Positions 1 through 8,675 of a stretch of 64,000 bases of DNA are shown piece by piece. The stretch's first letter is position 1; every line of letters starts with the position of its first letter. The DNA is from JAAYUD01 sp963676865 (GTDB lineage: Bacteria; Bacteroidota; Bacteroidia; Bacteroidales; Bacteroidaceae). Under the pieces are notes generated by a model. It was not told the DNA's origin. It saw only the letters and a list, made by a program, of their open reading frames with translations, and did no database searches. Location of the stretch: contig CAXXSS010000001.1 of assembly GCA_963676865.2 (NCBI GenBank), positions 3,534,001 to 3,598,000 of the forward strand, read 5' to 3'. The translations under genes and the position numbers were made by a program.

Positions 1-160
1 GACAAATTCATAAGGACGAAACTAAAAGTTTGTATGTATAAACTTTTAGTTTCGTCCTTATGAATTTTTATTTTCGTCCTTATCATTTTTTGAAAGCAAA
101 GGTTCAATTGTGGTGTGTCAAGAAATACTACTTCAGTGTAGTTAATAAAGTATTAGAATT
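1..160. repeat. interspersed palindromic repeat, copy A
   Basis: Positions 4-31 and 40-67 are perfect 28-bp inverted arms around the 8-nt loop GTATGTAT (32-39). The segment TTTTCGTCCTTAT then recurs at about 71-83. A second copy at 53219-53390 shares the palindrome and, more loosely, the following ~100 bp. A degenerate copy lies near 20053-20140. The element sits just past the 3' end of the leftward M48-like gene, so it could also act as its terminator hairpin. Confidence 0.75.
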
Positions 161-161
161 G

Positions 162-1679
162 CTATTTTTGCTTCAGGCTATCTAGCCATCCTTTTTCGGA
201 TTTTACCCATTCAGCCTCTTTCTGATTATCTCTTAATTGTTTGCTATAATTATCCAGAGCATCAGCGTATTGTTGCATTACATTTGTGGCTTCGTCCTTT
301 CTGCTGAGTCTCATCAATAGTTGTATGCGTGGACGAAAAATATCCATATTCGTTGTTGTCGATATTTCTTGTGCCTTGTCCAGCAGTTTCAGGCATTCTT
401 CATCGCTTTCGTTTGTTACGGTCGTGTTCATCTTGGCTTGGGCCAATATCACATAGTCTTGGCTGTCGGCCAATCCGTTCTTCATATTTTTCCGTATCAA
501 TTGTTCGGCATACTCATAGCGTTTGTCGTCCAAGTACATCCGGGCGTTCGAGGTCACTACGTTTGCCGTGGCTTTCAAGTACGTAGGACTCACCAGTACA
601 GAGTCGCATCCACCCAGACTATTCAGTCTGTTGGTGAGCCATTTGCAGCTCACGTAGCGTGGTATGCCTTTCGTCACGTTCTGCGATTCATAGAATTGTC
701 TTATTTTGTAGAGTGCCGACGGAAGTGCGTTCACATTCATTCCCTTGAGCTGCAAGAAACAGGTAGCTACCGAGTCGGCCAGTGCGTCTTGCTCTAGCGT
801 ATAGTTCATACCCAAGCGATTTACATCTTTCACATTGGCAAGCGACACGATCGTCCCTATTCCCGAGGCTACCGCAATGCCGGCAGCAACATTATTATTG
901 TGATCACTGTTTATTGCTGCGTCGAGTGCCACATTTGTAAGTTGGCCCAGAAACATACCCCAAAAGGCGGCATGCCGTGAACGGGCTTCGGCACGCACTA
1001 CATTGTCTAGCTGATGATCTAGCAGATAATGGCACATCTCATTGGTGATAACCGCCGTGAGTTCGTCTTCCGAGTCCAACGTACAAAGCAAACCCGAGCT
1101 GACCACCATTGTTCCGTTGGGCAACATAAAGGTATCCGGTTCGGGAGAAGCAATGACTCTTACCGTAAGATGTTCGGCACGATAGGGGTCTATACTGACC
1201 GAATAGGCTGCTGCAAAATTGGACTGTACAAAGTCGTTCACATAGTTGTCATGGTAGTCTATGTCTTTCAATCGCGTCAGATAGTCTTGCGATTCGTTGC
1301 TCAGTTCTTTTCTGAACGAATTGCGATAGCCTTTCTTTGCAAAATACTGATACATGCCACATTTTAATGCTATCGATTGCCAAAATTCAGCAGCATTTTT
1401 AGGTTCTATCGCAAAAATATAAGAGTCCCTTAGTGGAACATATAGCTGAGTAGAATCGATCAAAGCCAGTATAGCAGGCTTCTTGTTGTTCTCCTTGCGA
1501 AAGACAATACCTTGAATGGTTAGCGGGGTGCCTGCTTTGTGTCGCTTGTATGAGCTCGTCAGGGTGCCTTTCATATTGAACGGCTCTCCCCAGTAGCTGA
1601 TAGCAGTGTCTTGTGCCGACACAGGGAGCGTGATCACTTCAATAAAAAGCACTAAAACTAAAAGAATCTTTTTCATCAT
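162..1679 (-). CDS. secreted M48-like metallopeptidase with degenerate zinc motif
   Basis: A 505-residue protein with a hydrophobic signal peptide (residues 1-22, ending VSAQ), so it is probably exported to the periplasm. The central part has the layout of M48 (Ste24/HtpX-like) peptidases: a segment around 170-205 ending in a VVSSGLL-like strand, then the zinc helix at 210-222 and the downstream LEQDALADS segment. The helix reads N213-E-M-C-H217 where the family has HExxH, so the first zinc-binding histidine is Asn. The third-ligand glutamate (E296 in LEQDALAD) is kept. The C-terminal ~150 residues look helical and TPR-like. The family normally degrades misfolded or envelope proteins; with a changed ligand the activity here is uncertain. 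No partner gene is apparent; the 3' end abuts a palindromic repeat. Confidence 0.7.
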   Translation of the reverse strand: MMKKILLVLVLFIEVITLPVSAQDTAISYWGEPFNMKGTLTSSYKRHKAGTPLTIQGIVFRKENNKKPAILALIDSTQLYVPLRDSYIFAIEPKNAAEFWQSIALKCGMYQYFAKKGYRNSFRKELSNESQDYLTRLKDIDYHDNYVNDFVQSNFAAAYSVSIDPYRAEHLTVRVIASPEPDTFMLPNGTMVVSSGLLCTLDSEDELTAVITNEMCHYLLDHQLDNVVRAEARSRHAAFWGMFLGQLTNVALDAAINSDHNNNVAAGIAVASGIGTIVSLANVKDVNRLGMNYTLEQDALADSVATCFLQLKGMNVNALPSALYKIRQFYESQNVTKGIPRYVSCKWLTNRLNSLGGCDSVLVSPTYLKATANVVTSNARMYLDDKRYEYAEQLIRKNMKNGLADSQDYVILAQAKMNTTVTNESDEECLKLLDKAQEISTTTNMDIFRPRIQLLMRLSRKDEATNVMQQYADALDNYSKQLRDNQKEAEWVKSEKGWLDSLKQK

Positions 1680-1739
1680 TCAGTTGTATAAAAATCTTTT
1701 ATCTTCGGTTAGAATACCACAATATTACAATTTAATTTG

Positions 1740-1913
1740 ATGAAAAGAGCTATCTTGTGTCTATATTTAATACTTTTTTCATCATTGTGTTCTATTTCTT
1801 GGCATGACGCGCCTTATTCGACGTTCATACCGCCGTCTATTTTCGTGTTCTTGCAAGCTCCTATTTACGGTGTTTATACCTTCAAGCACATTGCCTTCAT
1901 TCTCTATCGGTAA
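1740..1913 (+). CDS. possible small exported protein (57 aa)
   Basis: An uninterrupted 57-codon frame starts ATG at 1740 and ends TAA at 1913, in the gap between two leftward genes. The product opens MKRAILCLYLILFSS, a good signal-peptide-like stretch, followed by a short hydrophobic and aromatic tail. I recognise no family. It could be a genuine small secreted protein, a remnant, or chance; it is reported because it fills an otherwise empty interval. Confidence 0.25.
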   Translation: MKRAILCLYLILFSSLCSISWHDAPYSTFIPPSIFVFLQAPIYGVYTFKHIAFILYR

Positions 1914-1946
1914 TTTCTGATAGCGAATGAGGTTTTATTGTGACTA

Positions 1947-3278
1947 TCAATCTATCACTTTCTTTCCCCTACTCAGCACCCAATATCCCAGTGCTCCACC
2001 TACTATCGAAGCGGTAAAAATTCCAATCTTTGCTTGTGTGAGGTACAATGGATCTTTGAACGCGAGCGAAGTGATGAACAACGACATGGTAAAACCTATT
2101 GAGCCCAACAGTCCCAAGCCTATCAAGTGCCACATGTTCATACCTGTAGGAAATGGTGCTACTTTTAGTTTCACCAGCAGCAACAGCGATCCTACGATGC
2201 CTATTACTTTACCCAATAACAATCCAAGTCCTACACCCAATGCCACATGGTTGCTAAAGAGTGTATTCCATTTCACATCGCCAAAAGAGACGCCCGCATT
2301 GGCAATGGCAAATATAGGCATGACGACGAAAGTGACAAACGGATTCAACAAATGTTCCAAACGTTGAAGCGGAGGCATAGCTGCATTGGTATCTTGTTTC
2401 AGAAGGTCCAGAATGTGTACTTGGTCGTTACCCAATAGTGGCATGTCTTCACTATCAGTTCCTTTAAGTTGTTTTAATCGTTGCGTGATTTTATTTAAAT
2501 ATAGATCTTTCTCTATTTTTACATCGGCGGGAATAGTGAATGCGGCCAATACGGCTGCAATTGTAGCATGTACTCCCGAAAGCAGAAATGCAACCCACAC
2601 ACCTCCAATACCGATGATACCATAGAACAAAATATTTTTCACGCCCATTTTATTGCCTATGAACATCACCAACGCAAAACCTAATCCGATAGTAAGGTTG
2701 ATAACCGAAATATCCGATGTATAAAAGAATGCAATAACCAATACAGCTCCTAGATCGTCAACAATTGCAAGTGCCATCAGAAAGACTTTGAGCGACGATG
2801 GCACTTTGTTGCCCAACAGATATAGCACCCCAAGGGCAAAAGCGATGTCAGTTGCCATAGGGATTCCCCATCCCAGTTCCGAGGGGCCCGATGAATTCAA
2901 CGAAAAATAGACTACAGCCGGCACCACCATACCCCCCAATGCAGTACCTATTGGGAGTAATGCACTTCGAAGATCAGACAGTTCACCTGCGATAATTTCC
3001 TTTTTCAACTCAAGACCTACTACAAAGAAAAACATGGCCATCAGTCCATCGTTTATCCAATGATGAAGATTGTATGTCAGATAAGATGTGCCATTGAATG
3101 TGAAACCGAACGTTTGTTCGAAGAAATGGAAATAATATCCTGCCCATGGCGAGTTGGCCAATATCAATGCCAACACAACGCTTATTCCGAGCACTAGTCC
3201 GCCCGATTTCTCTTGATTGATGAAATGTTGTACCGGGGCTATCACCCTGTCTATCGGGTATTGTTTTTCTTTATTCAT
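1947..3278 (-). CDS. nhaA: Na+/H+ antiporter NhaA
   Basis: A 443-residue polytopic inner-membrane protein of the NhaA family, which exchanges sodium for protons for pH and salt homeostasis. The N-terminal half has the typical LILANSPWAGYY segment and the paired aspartates in AIVDDLGAVLVIAFF, the ion-binding DD pair of the family. About 11-12 hydrophobic helices can be seen. There is a longer hydrophilic loop around residues 255-300 than in the E. coli protein, which is common in Bacteroidetes. The gene stands alone; a TATATTTG box on the minus strand at 3316-3323 suits its promoter. Confidence 0.93.
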   Translation of the reverse strand: MNKEKQYPIDRVIAPVQHFINQEKSGGLVLGISVVLALILANSPWAGYYFHFFEQTFGFTFNGTSYLTYNLHHWINDGLMAMFFFVVGLELKKEIIAGELSDLRSALLPIGTALGGMVVPAVVYFSLNSSGPSELGWGIPMATDIAFALGVLYLLGNKVPSSLKVFLMALAIVDDLGAVLVIAFFYTSDISVINLTIGLGFALVMFIGNKMGVKNILFYGIIGIGGVWVAFLLSGVHATIAAVLAAFTIPADVKIEKDLYLNKITQRLKQLKGTDSEDMPLLGNDQVHILDLLKQDTNAAMPPLQRLEHLLNPFVTFVVMPIFAIANAGVSFGDVKWNTLFSNHVALGVGLGLLLGKVIGIVGSLLLLVKLKVAPFPTGMNMWHLIGLGLLGSIGFTMSLFITSLAFKDPLYLTQAKIGIFTASIVGGALGYWVLSRGKKVID

Positions 3279-3315
3279 TGTTATATACTATAGCTTTGTC
3301 AAATTAGGAACGATT

Positions 3316-3323
3316 CAAATATA
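3316..3323 (-). promoter_or_regulatory. promoter -7 box for nhaA
   Basis: The minus strand reads TATATTTG, a match to the Bacteroidetes TAnnTTTG consensus, about 37 bp before the nhaA start. No clear -33 TTTG is seen at the right spacing. Confidence 0.5.
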
Positions 3324-3443
3324 CAAAAAAATACGGTATTTTGCTATATTAAGAGGGCAAATCTTTGGCTTGCCGATAAAGAGAGAGGCTCATCTTGTGC
3401 TGAAATTTCTTTCATTTATCGATCATTTTATTTGTCTGAATCA

Positions 3444-3473
3444 TTTGAAATACAGAATATTTCTATAATTTTG
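3444..3473 (+). promoter_or_regulatory. promoter for the beta-propeller gene
   Basis: TTTG at 3444-3447 and TAATTTTG at 3466-3473 are separated by 18 bp, a good match to the Bacteroidetes -33/-7 pattern. The expected start of transcription is about 45-50 nt before the ATG at 3529. Confidence 0.65.
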
Positions 3474-3528
3474 TATAGATCTAAGAGAAACATTTTCAAT
3501 CGTTATCATATAACATATAAAACTAAAC

Positions 3529-4860
3529 ATGAGAACAAAATTCAACTGTATCACTTTATTCTTCTTATGCATTTTCGTATTTTCTACCAAGTGCCAAACT
3601 GTTATGTTTCTTGGAAACGCTCAGCATACCAGCCTTTCCAACAGTACATTCCCTACTAAGGGTACATTCAAGCAACTTTGGAAATTCAAAACGCGCGCAC
3701 AAATCTTCGGATCTGCCGTTGCTTACAAAGGATTGATTTACTTCGGGTGCGATGATAGTTGCCTTTATGCTTTAAATACCAAAGGCCGACTTCAATGGAA
3801 ATTTAAGACGAATGCCAAAATACGTTCTACACCGGCAATCAAAGACGGTGTGCTTTATATCAACAACTACGGTGGTTTTTTATTTGCTATCAATGCGGCA
3901 CACGGCAATGTCATCTGGAAGCTCAAAGTTCAGAAAGATCTGCCAAAAATGGGCTATGGCCTCAATTATTGTACTCCCAAAGATGGTTTGATAGACGACT
4001 TATGGGATTTCTATGCTTCTTCGCCAACTATTGATCAAGCTAAAGAGGTGCTTTATTTTGGTTGTGGCTATTCCATGTATGCTGTCAATATTCGGAGAGG
4101 TTCCGTGTTGTGGCGGTTCAATACGGCAGGTGTGATACATTCTACTCCGGCTGTTTATCGCAACCGGATATTCTTTGGTTGTTGGGATGGAAAACTATAT
4201 GCGCTAAACGCTAAGACCGGAAAGAAGGAATGGGATTATCAAACATTGCCCGACAATGAGAATCACAATCTCGAGGGCATTCAGGCTTCTCCCGTAGCGT
4301 TCGATTCGACAGTGGTTATCGGTGCAAGAGATAGCTACGTCTATGCTTTTAATATAGCCAGCGGACGCCTCGTTTGGAAGCAAAAGTTCGCCAGCACGTG
4401 GATGCCCAGTTCTTTTGCCTATGATGGTCAATGCTTGTATACCGGTTCTTCGGACATTGCCAAACTTCTTGTTCTGAATAAGCAGGATGGAACCACCATC
4501 CGATCGGCTTCTACAGGCACTTATACGTTTTCTTCTCCAACATTGGCTAATGGCGTTGCTTTCATCGGATCTACAAATGGAGCATTGTATGCTATCAACG
4601 TGGCAGATGGTACCGTTATCGATCAGTTTTATACCGACGGAAGACTAAGGAATCCCTGTCATGTTGTTTCGAACAATGGTTCGCTTAATAACGACGCATT
4701 TGCCGATTTGACAGGAACTCAATATGCTACCGCCTTCAAGTATGTACAACGGCTATTTACTGCCGGATCTATATTGTCAACGCCCGCAACATATGCCAAT
4801 CGAGTATATTTTGGTAGCACAGACACTCATTTCTATTGTGTCACATTAGTTCGTCCATAA
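3529..4860 (+). CDS. secreted PQQ-like beta-propeller protein
   Basis: A 443-residue protein with a signal peptide (about residues 1-23, ending near STKCQT). The rest is a run of PQQ/quinoprotein-type blades with recurring units such as LYALNxKGxLQWKF, LYALNAKTGKKEWDY, VYAFNIASGRLVWK and LYAINVADGTVIDQF. This is the fold of BamB and of PQQ dehydrogenases. The catalytic PQQ residues cannot be judged by eye, and no dehydrogenase partner is nearby, so a scaffold or binding role is more likely than an enzyme. It is monocistronic with its own promoter at 3444-3473. BamB itself is usually a lipoprotein, and no lipobox is clear here. Confidence 0.8.
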   Translation: MRTKFNCITLFFLCIFVFSTKCQTVMFLGNAQHTSLSNSTFPTKGTFKQLWKFKTRAQIFGSAVAYKGLIYFGCDDSCLYALNTKGRLQWKFKTNAKIRSTPAIKDGVLYINNYGGFLFAINAAHGNVIWKLKVQKDLPKMGYGLNYCTPKDGLIDDLWDFYASSPTIDQAKEVLYFGCGYSMYAVNIRRGSVLWRFNTAGVIHSTPAVYRNRIFFGCWDGKLYALNAKTGKKEWDYQTLPDNENHNLEGIQASPVAFDSTVVIGARDSYVYAFNIASGRLVWKQKFASTWMPSSFAYDGQCLYTGSSDIAKLLVLNKQDGTTIRSASTGTYTFSSPTLANGVAFIGSTNGALYAINVADGTVIDQFYTDGRLRNPCHVVSNNGSLNNDAFADLTGTQYATAFKYVQRLFTAGSILSTPATYANRVYFGSTDTHFYCVTLVRP

Positions 4861-4896
4861 ATTTTCAAAAGGGGGGCGTGCGTGCGTTTCTATACG

Positions 4897-5340
4897 TTAT
4901 AAGTGTCTTTTTCGACTTCTCATAGATATCTCAACCCTGCGCCTTGCCTTTACCCTTGTTCCTAAGAAAAGTAAAATACAGACCACAAAAATGGCAGTAG
5001 TGTCCGGTATCAATGATGTGATCGAATCATGATTATTCATTAGAGTAAAGTATGCAATGACCGTCCATCGCATGAATAGAATCACTATTATAAGCCAGGC
5101 CGCGAACTTTACCTTCGACCTGTTTTTCACAACAGACATAATCAACAGAGCAATTCCGAAAACCAGATTTTCGATGCCTATGATATGCCACACATAAGTA
5201 AATACGACTTTTGTACTGCCATCAATCGCCGCATTGTTTATCACCGGCAACGTGGTCGTCAGCCCATTCAGCGTATGTGAAGCCGCAAACAGCACACATA
5301 AGACTCCGACAACTAAATAAAAATAATTTCGTACTATCAT
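4897..5340 (-). CDS. four-helix small integral membrane protein
   Basis: A 147-residue hydrophobic protein with about four membrane helices (near residues 5-22, 45-67, 80-98 and 108-128) and a basic C-terminal tail rich in Arg and Lys. I do not recognise a family. It converges with the propeller gene (36 bp apart) and lies downstream of rsgA on the same strand, but a hairpin at 5505-5541 separates the two, so it is probably transcribed alone. Confidence 0.6.
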   Translation of the reverse strand: MIVRNYFYLVVGVLCVLFAASHTLNGLTTTLPVINNAAIDGSTKVVFTYVWHIIGIENLVFGIALLIMSVVKNRSKVKFAAWLIIVILFMRWTVIAYFTLMNNHDSITSLIPDTTAIFVVCILLFLGTRVKARRRVEISMRSRKRHL

Positions 5341-5504
5341 CTCTTTTATATTAAATCATTCATCAAACGTTCCATTCTTCTCAGCGGCACCATATTCATG
5401 ATGCTTACCTACCGACAAATATACAATGTTTGATGTAAAATAATGCAACTTTCGTGGTACTTATTCGAAACGCTTCATTGAACAAGTCAAATAGAATACA
5501 ATAA

Positions 5505-5541
5505 CAGTGCAAACATGCTTGTTCATGGCATGTCTGCACTG
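5505..5541 (-). terminator. hairpin after rsgA
   Basis: CAGTGCA and ACATGC on one side pair with GCATGT and TGCACTG on the other, with one internal mismatch, just beyond the rsgA stop. The following minus-strand sequence is only moderately T-rich (TTATTGTATT). Confidence 0.5.
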
Positions 5542-5549
5542 CTTCTTTC

Positions 5550-6605
5550 TTAGAAATGAGCTTTATGTTTCTTTACTTCGTGCACGAGTTTCGAAAAAGA
5601 TTTATCTCTTTTACGCTTTTCGTGTTCGGAAGTAGAGAAATGCCAGGCTTCTTTCCTTAGTTTCAGATAGCTCGTATACACTTGGCGGTCTAGTGTGCCG
5701 TTATTCACTGCTTCTATCACGGCACATCCGGGTTCGTTCAGATGTCTACAGTCACTGAAACGGCACGACTTGGCATAGTCTGCAATATCCAACATGTCGG
5801 TGAGCGAATCCGGATTATCCATAACTAGACCAAATTCTCGAACCCCCGGAGTATCTATCAATACGCCCGAATTGTTCATCAATACCATCTCGCGGCGGGT
5901 CGAGGTATGCCGCCCTTTGCCTGTAGACAGACTGATGTCGGACGTGAGCAATATCGATTTCTCACACAGCGCATTCACCAGCGAACTTTTTCCTACGCCC
6001 GAAGAGCCCACAAATACCACCGTCTCTCCTTCTGCGATCGATTCTCTTAGTGCGCTTATTGTCTCGGGCATACGAGTGCTTGTCACGAACACGGGCATCC
6101 GTCGGGCTATGTGTTTTATCTGCTCTCCGATAGCCTCTCTATCAAAGTCCAAGTCGGCTTTGTTCAATACCAGTACGGGGTTGATATTCTCCTCTAGTAT
6201 CTGCACCATGAAGCGCTCAGCCCTCCTGACATTGAAATTATCGTCGAGGCTTTGCACGATAAAAGCTTTGTCCACGTACGAAGCAATCGCCTGTTTATCG
6301 GCAACCGTACCGCTTTTCTTGCGATATAGTGTCCGCTGGCGAGGCAGCATGTCCACTATAATGCCTTTCTTTTCGTCCAGCGGTTGCAAAATCACCCAAT
6401 CGCCGGTGCAGGGCAGCTCATCGTCCGATTTCCCATACATCATGTTTCCGGTCAGTTCGCATTCCGACAGTCCGTTTTCCGAAATCACCTCGTAGCACGT
6501 GCGGTGCACGATGCATATACGCCCATGAGCAAGAGACCCATACATTGACTGTTGCTTCAGTTGGTTCAACTTCTCGTTCCAACCGTATGTATTCAAGTCT
6601 ATCAT
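5550..6605 (-). CDS. rsgA: ribosome small-subunit GTPase RsgA
   Basis: A 351-residue circularly permuted GTPase that acts late in 30S subunit maturation in the cytoplasm. An N-terminal OB-fold region (about 20-100) is followed by G motifs in permuted order: NKAD at 148-151 (G4), GSSGVGKS at 200-207 (G1) and DTPG at 251-254 (G3). The C-terminal zinc knuckle is C281, C286, H288, C294. Length and motif order match the family. Its ATG overlaps the stop of the upstream methyltransferase gene by four bases (ATGA), so the two are probably co-translated. Confidence 0.96.
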   Translation of the reverse strand: MIDLNTYGWNEKLNQLKQQSMYGSLAHGRICIVHRTCYEVISENGLSECELTGNMMYGKSDDELPCTGDWVILQPLDEKKGIIVDMLPRQRTLYRKKSGTVADKQAIASYVDKAFIVQSLDDNFNVRRAERFMVQILEENINPVLVLNKADLDFDREAIGEQIKHIARRMPVFVTSTRMPETISALRESIAEGETVVFVGSSGVGKSSLVNALCEKSILLTSDISLSTGKGRHTSTRREMVLMNNSGVLIDTPGVREFGLVMDNPDSLTDMLDIADYAKSCRFSDCRHLNEPGCAVIEAVNNGTLDRQVYTSYLKLRKEAWHFSTSEHEKRKRDKSFSKLVHEVKKHKAHF

Positions 6606-7384
6606 TGCTCTCTCTTTTTAGCGATGTAAAATACATAACCGTAGAATGCTTTGTACTTGCCATAAAGCTCTGCATCGTGACGTTGAAACGCTACGAACTT
6701 TTCGGCAGCTTCGTTTCCGGCATGTTTCTCAAGAAAGATCTTTTCCGCTCTCTCCATGGGAGCAAAATAATGTTCCGTCCAGCAGTTCTCCGGCAGAATG
6801 AGAGCCGATACGGGAGTATATCCCGCTTGTCGTATCTGAGCTATTTTGCGGGGTATCGTGTCTATCTCCGGATAATGTTCCATCCAGTAGTTCTCTATTT
6901 CTGCGGGGCGCCGTTCTGTGAACCACGAGCTTTCAGATACGGCAATATATCCTCCTGTCTTCAGATGCTTGCGCCATTCGTTCAGTCCGCGTTCAAAGCC
7001 GATGTTATAAATAGCGCCTTCCGACCATATCAAGTCCAGTTCCTCGTTGCCGAAAGGCAGATTCTCCATCGATCCCACAATGCCTTTTACTCTCTCCTCG
7101 AGTTTCATTTTCAGAGCGTTGGCATTAAACAAATCGACGAATGGTTTAAACACGTCTATTCCTATAATCTTTCCCGGTGCATGTTTCCCTAGCACCATGG
7201 TTTGTCCGCCGGTGCCGCAGCCTATGTCGGCAATAATCGATTGTTCCGTTAGGTTATCTACAAAGCTCAATGCTTTCAGCGTAGCCTCAGGACTGCCCGG
7301 TCCTTGCCTATGTGTATTCGAAAAGAAATCGCATACGAAGTTAAAATCGAATTCATGAATGGTAGTCATGTTCTTGTTACTCAT
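6602..7384 (-). CDS. class I SAM-dependent methyltransferase
   Basis: With the start at MSNKNMTT the product is 260 aa. An upstream in-frame ATG at 7438 would add 18 residues, and the next Met is at 7369. The Rossmann SAM-binding motif is clear as ADIGCGTGGQT, followed by GIDVFKPFVD (motif II), LIWSEGAIYNIG and a GGYIAVSE strand. The order fits the class I small-molecule or tRNA methyltransferase family. The substrate is unknown. It is the first gene of a two-gene unit with rsgA (4-nt overlap), behind a TATCTTTG box at 7594-7601. Confidence 0.85.
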   Translation of the reverse strand: MSNKNMTTIHEFDFNFVCDFFSNTHRQGPGSPEATLKALSFVDNLTEQSIIADIGCGTGGQTMVLGKHAPGKIIGIDVFKPFVDLFNANALKMKLEERVKGIVGSMENLPFGNEELDLIWSEGAIYNIGFERGLNEWRKHLKTGGYIAVSESSWFTERRPAEIENYWMEHYPEIDTIPRKIAQIRQAGYTPVSALILPENCWTEHYFAPMERAEKIFLEKHAGNEAAEKFVAFQRHDAELYGKYKAFYGYVFYIAKKREQ

Positions 7385-7593
7385 TGTATCAATGTATATA
7401 GTGCATACATGTCGAAGCACACACAATGCTTCCCCCATTGTACGCAGTTCTTTTTAATAAATTATGATAAATAGAAATACACTCCCGAAAAAGAAATTAT
7501 TCGAGAGCAAACGTAAGGACAATCTGTACAGGCAACTGTTACAGACTGTTTACTACACCAAATCCGATTTTAATACGATATTTAACATGCCAC

Positions 7594-7601
7594 AAAGATA
7601 A
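7594..7601 (-). promoter_or_regulatory. promoter -7 box for the methyltransferase-rsgA unit
   Basis: The minus strand reads TATCTTTG, matching TAnnTTTG. It would leave a leader of roughly 150-200 nt depending on the start codon. The interval 7439-7705 holds nothing else I can support. Confidence 0.45.
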
Positions 7602-7705
7602 GTCATATTTTATGAAGGCCCAAATATGTTGTCAATAAAACACACATTACCTCATCTTCTTTTTTGTCGTTCCGTCTTTTCTGGGGGGCTGTGCCATTTA
7701 TTGTC

Positions 7706-8440
7706 CTACGACTTTATGTCGGCAATTACAGTTTGTTCGACCTTCTCTAGCAACTCTTCAAAGCCGTATTCGCTTATTTTGATAGGCGGATGAACGGTAA
7801 ATGTCAGCCTATTGCCCAGTCCCAACGGAAACGAACCGTACCGAAACATTTTCCACGAGTTGTTTATGGTAACAGGTACTATATACGCGCTTGGAGCGTA
7901 CTTGCACAGCATCTTTATCCCATTGGGGGCAAATTTCTTGGGCTTGCCGTTTTTAGAGCGTGTACCCTCCGGAAAGATCACTACCGAGCGGCAATTGGCT
8001 TCTATATACTGCCCCATCTTCTTCAGAGCCGGCAACGCCTGTTTCGGGTTCTTTCGGTCTATCAGCACCGAACCGCCATGATTCAGATTGTACGATACGC
8101 TGGGAATTCTTCTTCCCAATTCGATCTTGCTCACAAACTTAGGATGAAACTTTCTGAAAAACCACACGAAACCCATGATGTCGAAGATACTTTGATGATT
8201 CGATGCAAATATATATGGATGACCTTCAGGTACCAGCTCTATGTTTTCTACCTTCGATGTTGAAAATGTAAAACAAAGTGTTTTCAACAAGAAGAAACCC
8301 AAATAGTCTACACTTTTCTTGTGAGCACTATACCCAAAGCAATTCAGACAAACCCACTGAATAGGATGAAACAGGCAAATAGATAACAAAAAGGAAATAC
8401 AGGCAAGTAATGATAAAGGGTACGATAATAGCTTTTTCAT
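7706..8440 (-). CDS. plsC: 1-acyl-sn-glycerol-3-phosphate acyltransferase (PlsC family)
   Basis: A 244-residue lysophosphatidate acyltransferase that adds the second acyl chain to make phosphatidic acid at the inner membrane. The HX4D catalytic motif is H82-Q-S-I-F-D87, and the substrate-binding FPEGTRS follows with E158. A hydrophobic N-terminal helix (about 7-35) anchors it. The length is normal for PlsC. Bacteroidetes carry several paralogues, so the exact substrate, including possible ornithine or glycine lipids, is not certain. It has its own -7 box at 8458-8465. Confidence 0.88.
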   Translation of the reverse strand: MKKLLSYPLSLLACISFLLSICLFHPIQWVCLNCFGYSAHKKSVDYLGFFLLKTLCFTFSTSKVENIELVPEGHPYIFASNHQSIFDIMGFVWFFRKFHPKFVSKIELGRRIPSVSYNLNHGGSVLIDRKNPKQALPALKKMGQYIEANCRSVVIFPEGTRSKNGKPKKFAPNGIKMLCKYAPSAYIVPVTINNSWKMFRYGSFPLGLGNRLTFTVHPPIKISEYGFEELLEKVEQTVIADIKS

Positions 8441-8457
8441 CTTTCGATATTTTTCTG

Positions 8458-8465
8458 CAAAAATA
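8458..8465 (-). promoter_or_regulatory. promoter -7 box for plsC
   Basis: The minus strand reads TATTTTTG (TAnnTTTG) about 17 bp before the start codon, implying a very short leader. Confidence 0.5.
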
Positions 8466-8675
8466 GAACTTTAATCAATACGCTCCACCATTTGTCACGT
8501 TAAAATCTATGTTTCGTCGCTATTTGAAGTTCAAAATCACCACTACCCTATTCCTTACAGTTGCTTCCTCTCTGTGGCATTCGAGGTATGTTTATGAATA
8601 AAATAAATCAACTCTTCTGAAACTTTTTATTACTATCGAGCGTCTAATAAGTTAAACATACTAACTCAATGTAAT

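Noticed and set aside
1927..2367. 146-aa plus-strand frame
   Set aside because: Antisense to nhaA, with Pro/Thr/Asn-rich low-complexity composition.
8509..8601. 30-aa plus-strand frame MFRRYLKFKITTTLFLTV...
   Set aside because: Signal-peptide-like but only 30 codons, no promoter or ribosome-binding support; not enough to call a gene.
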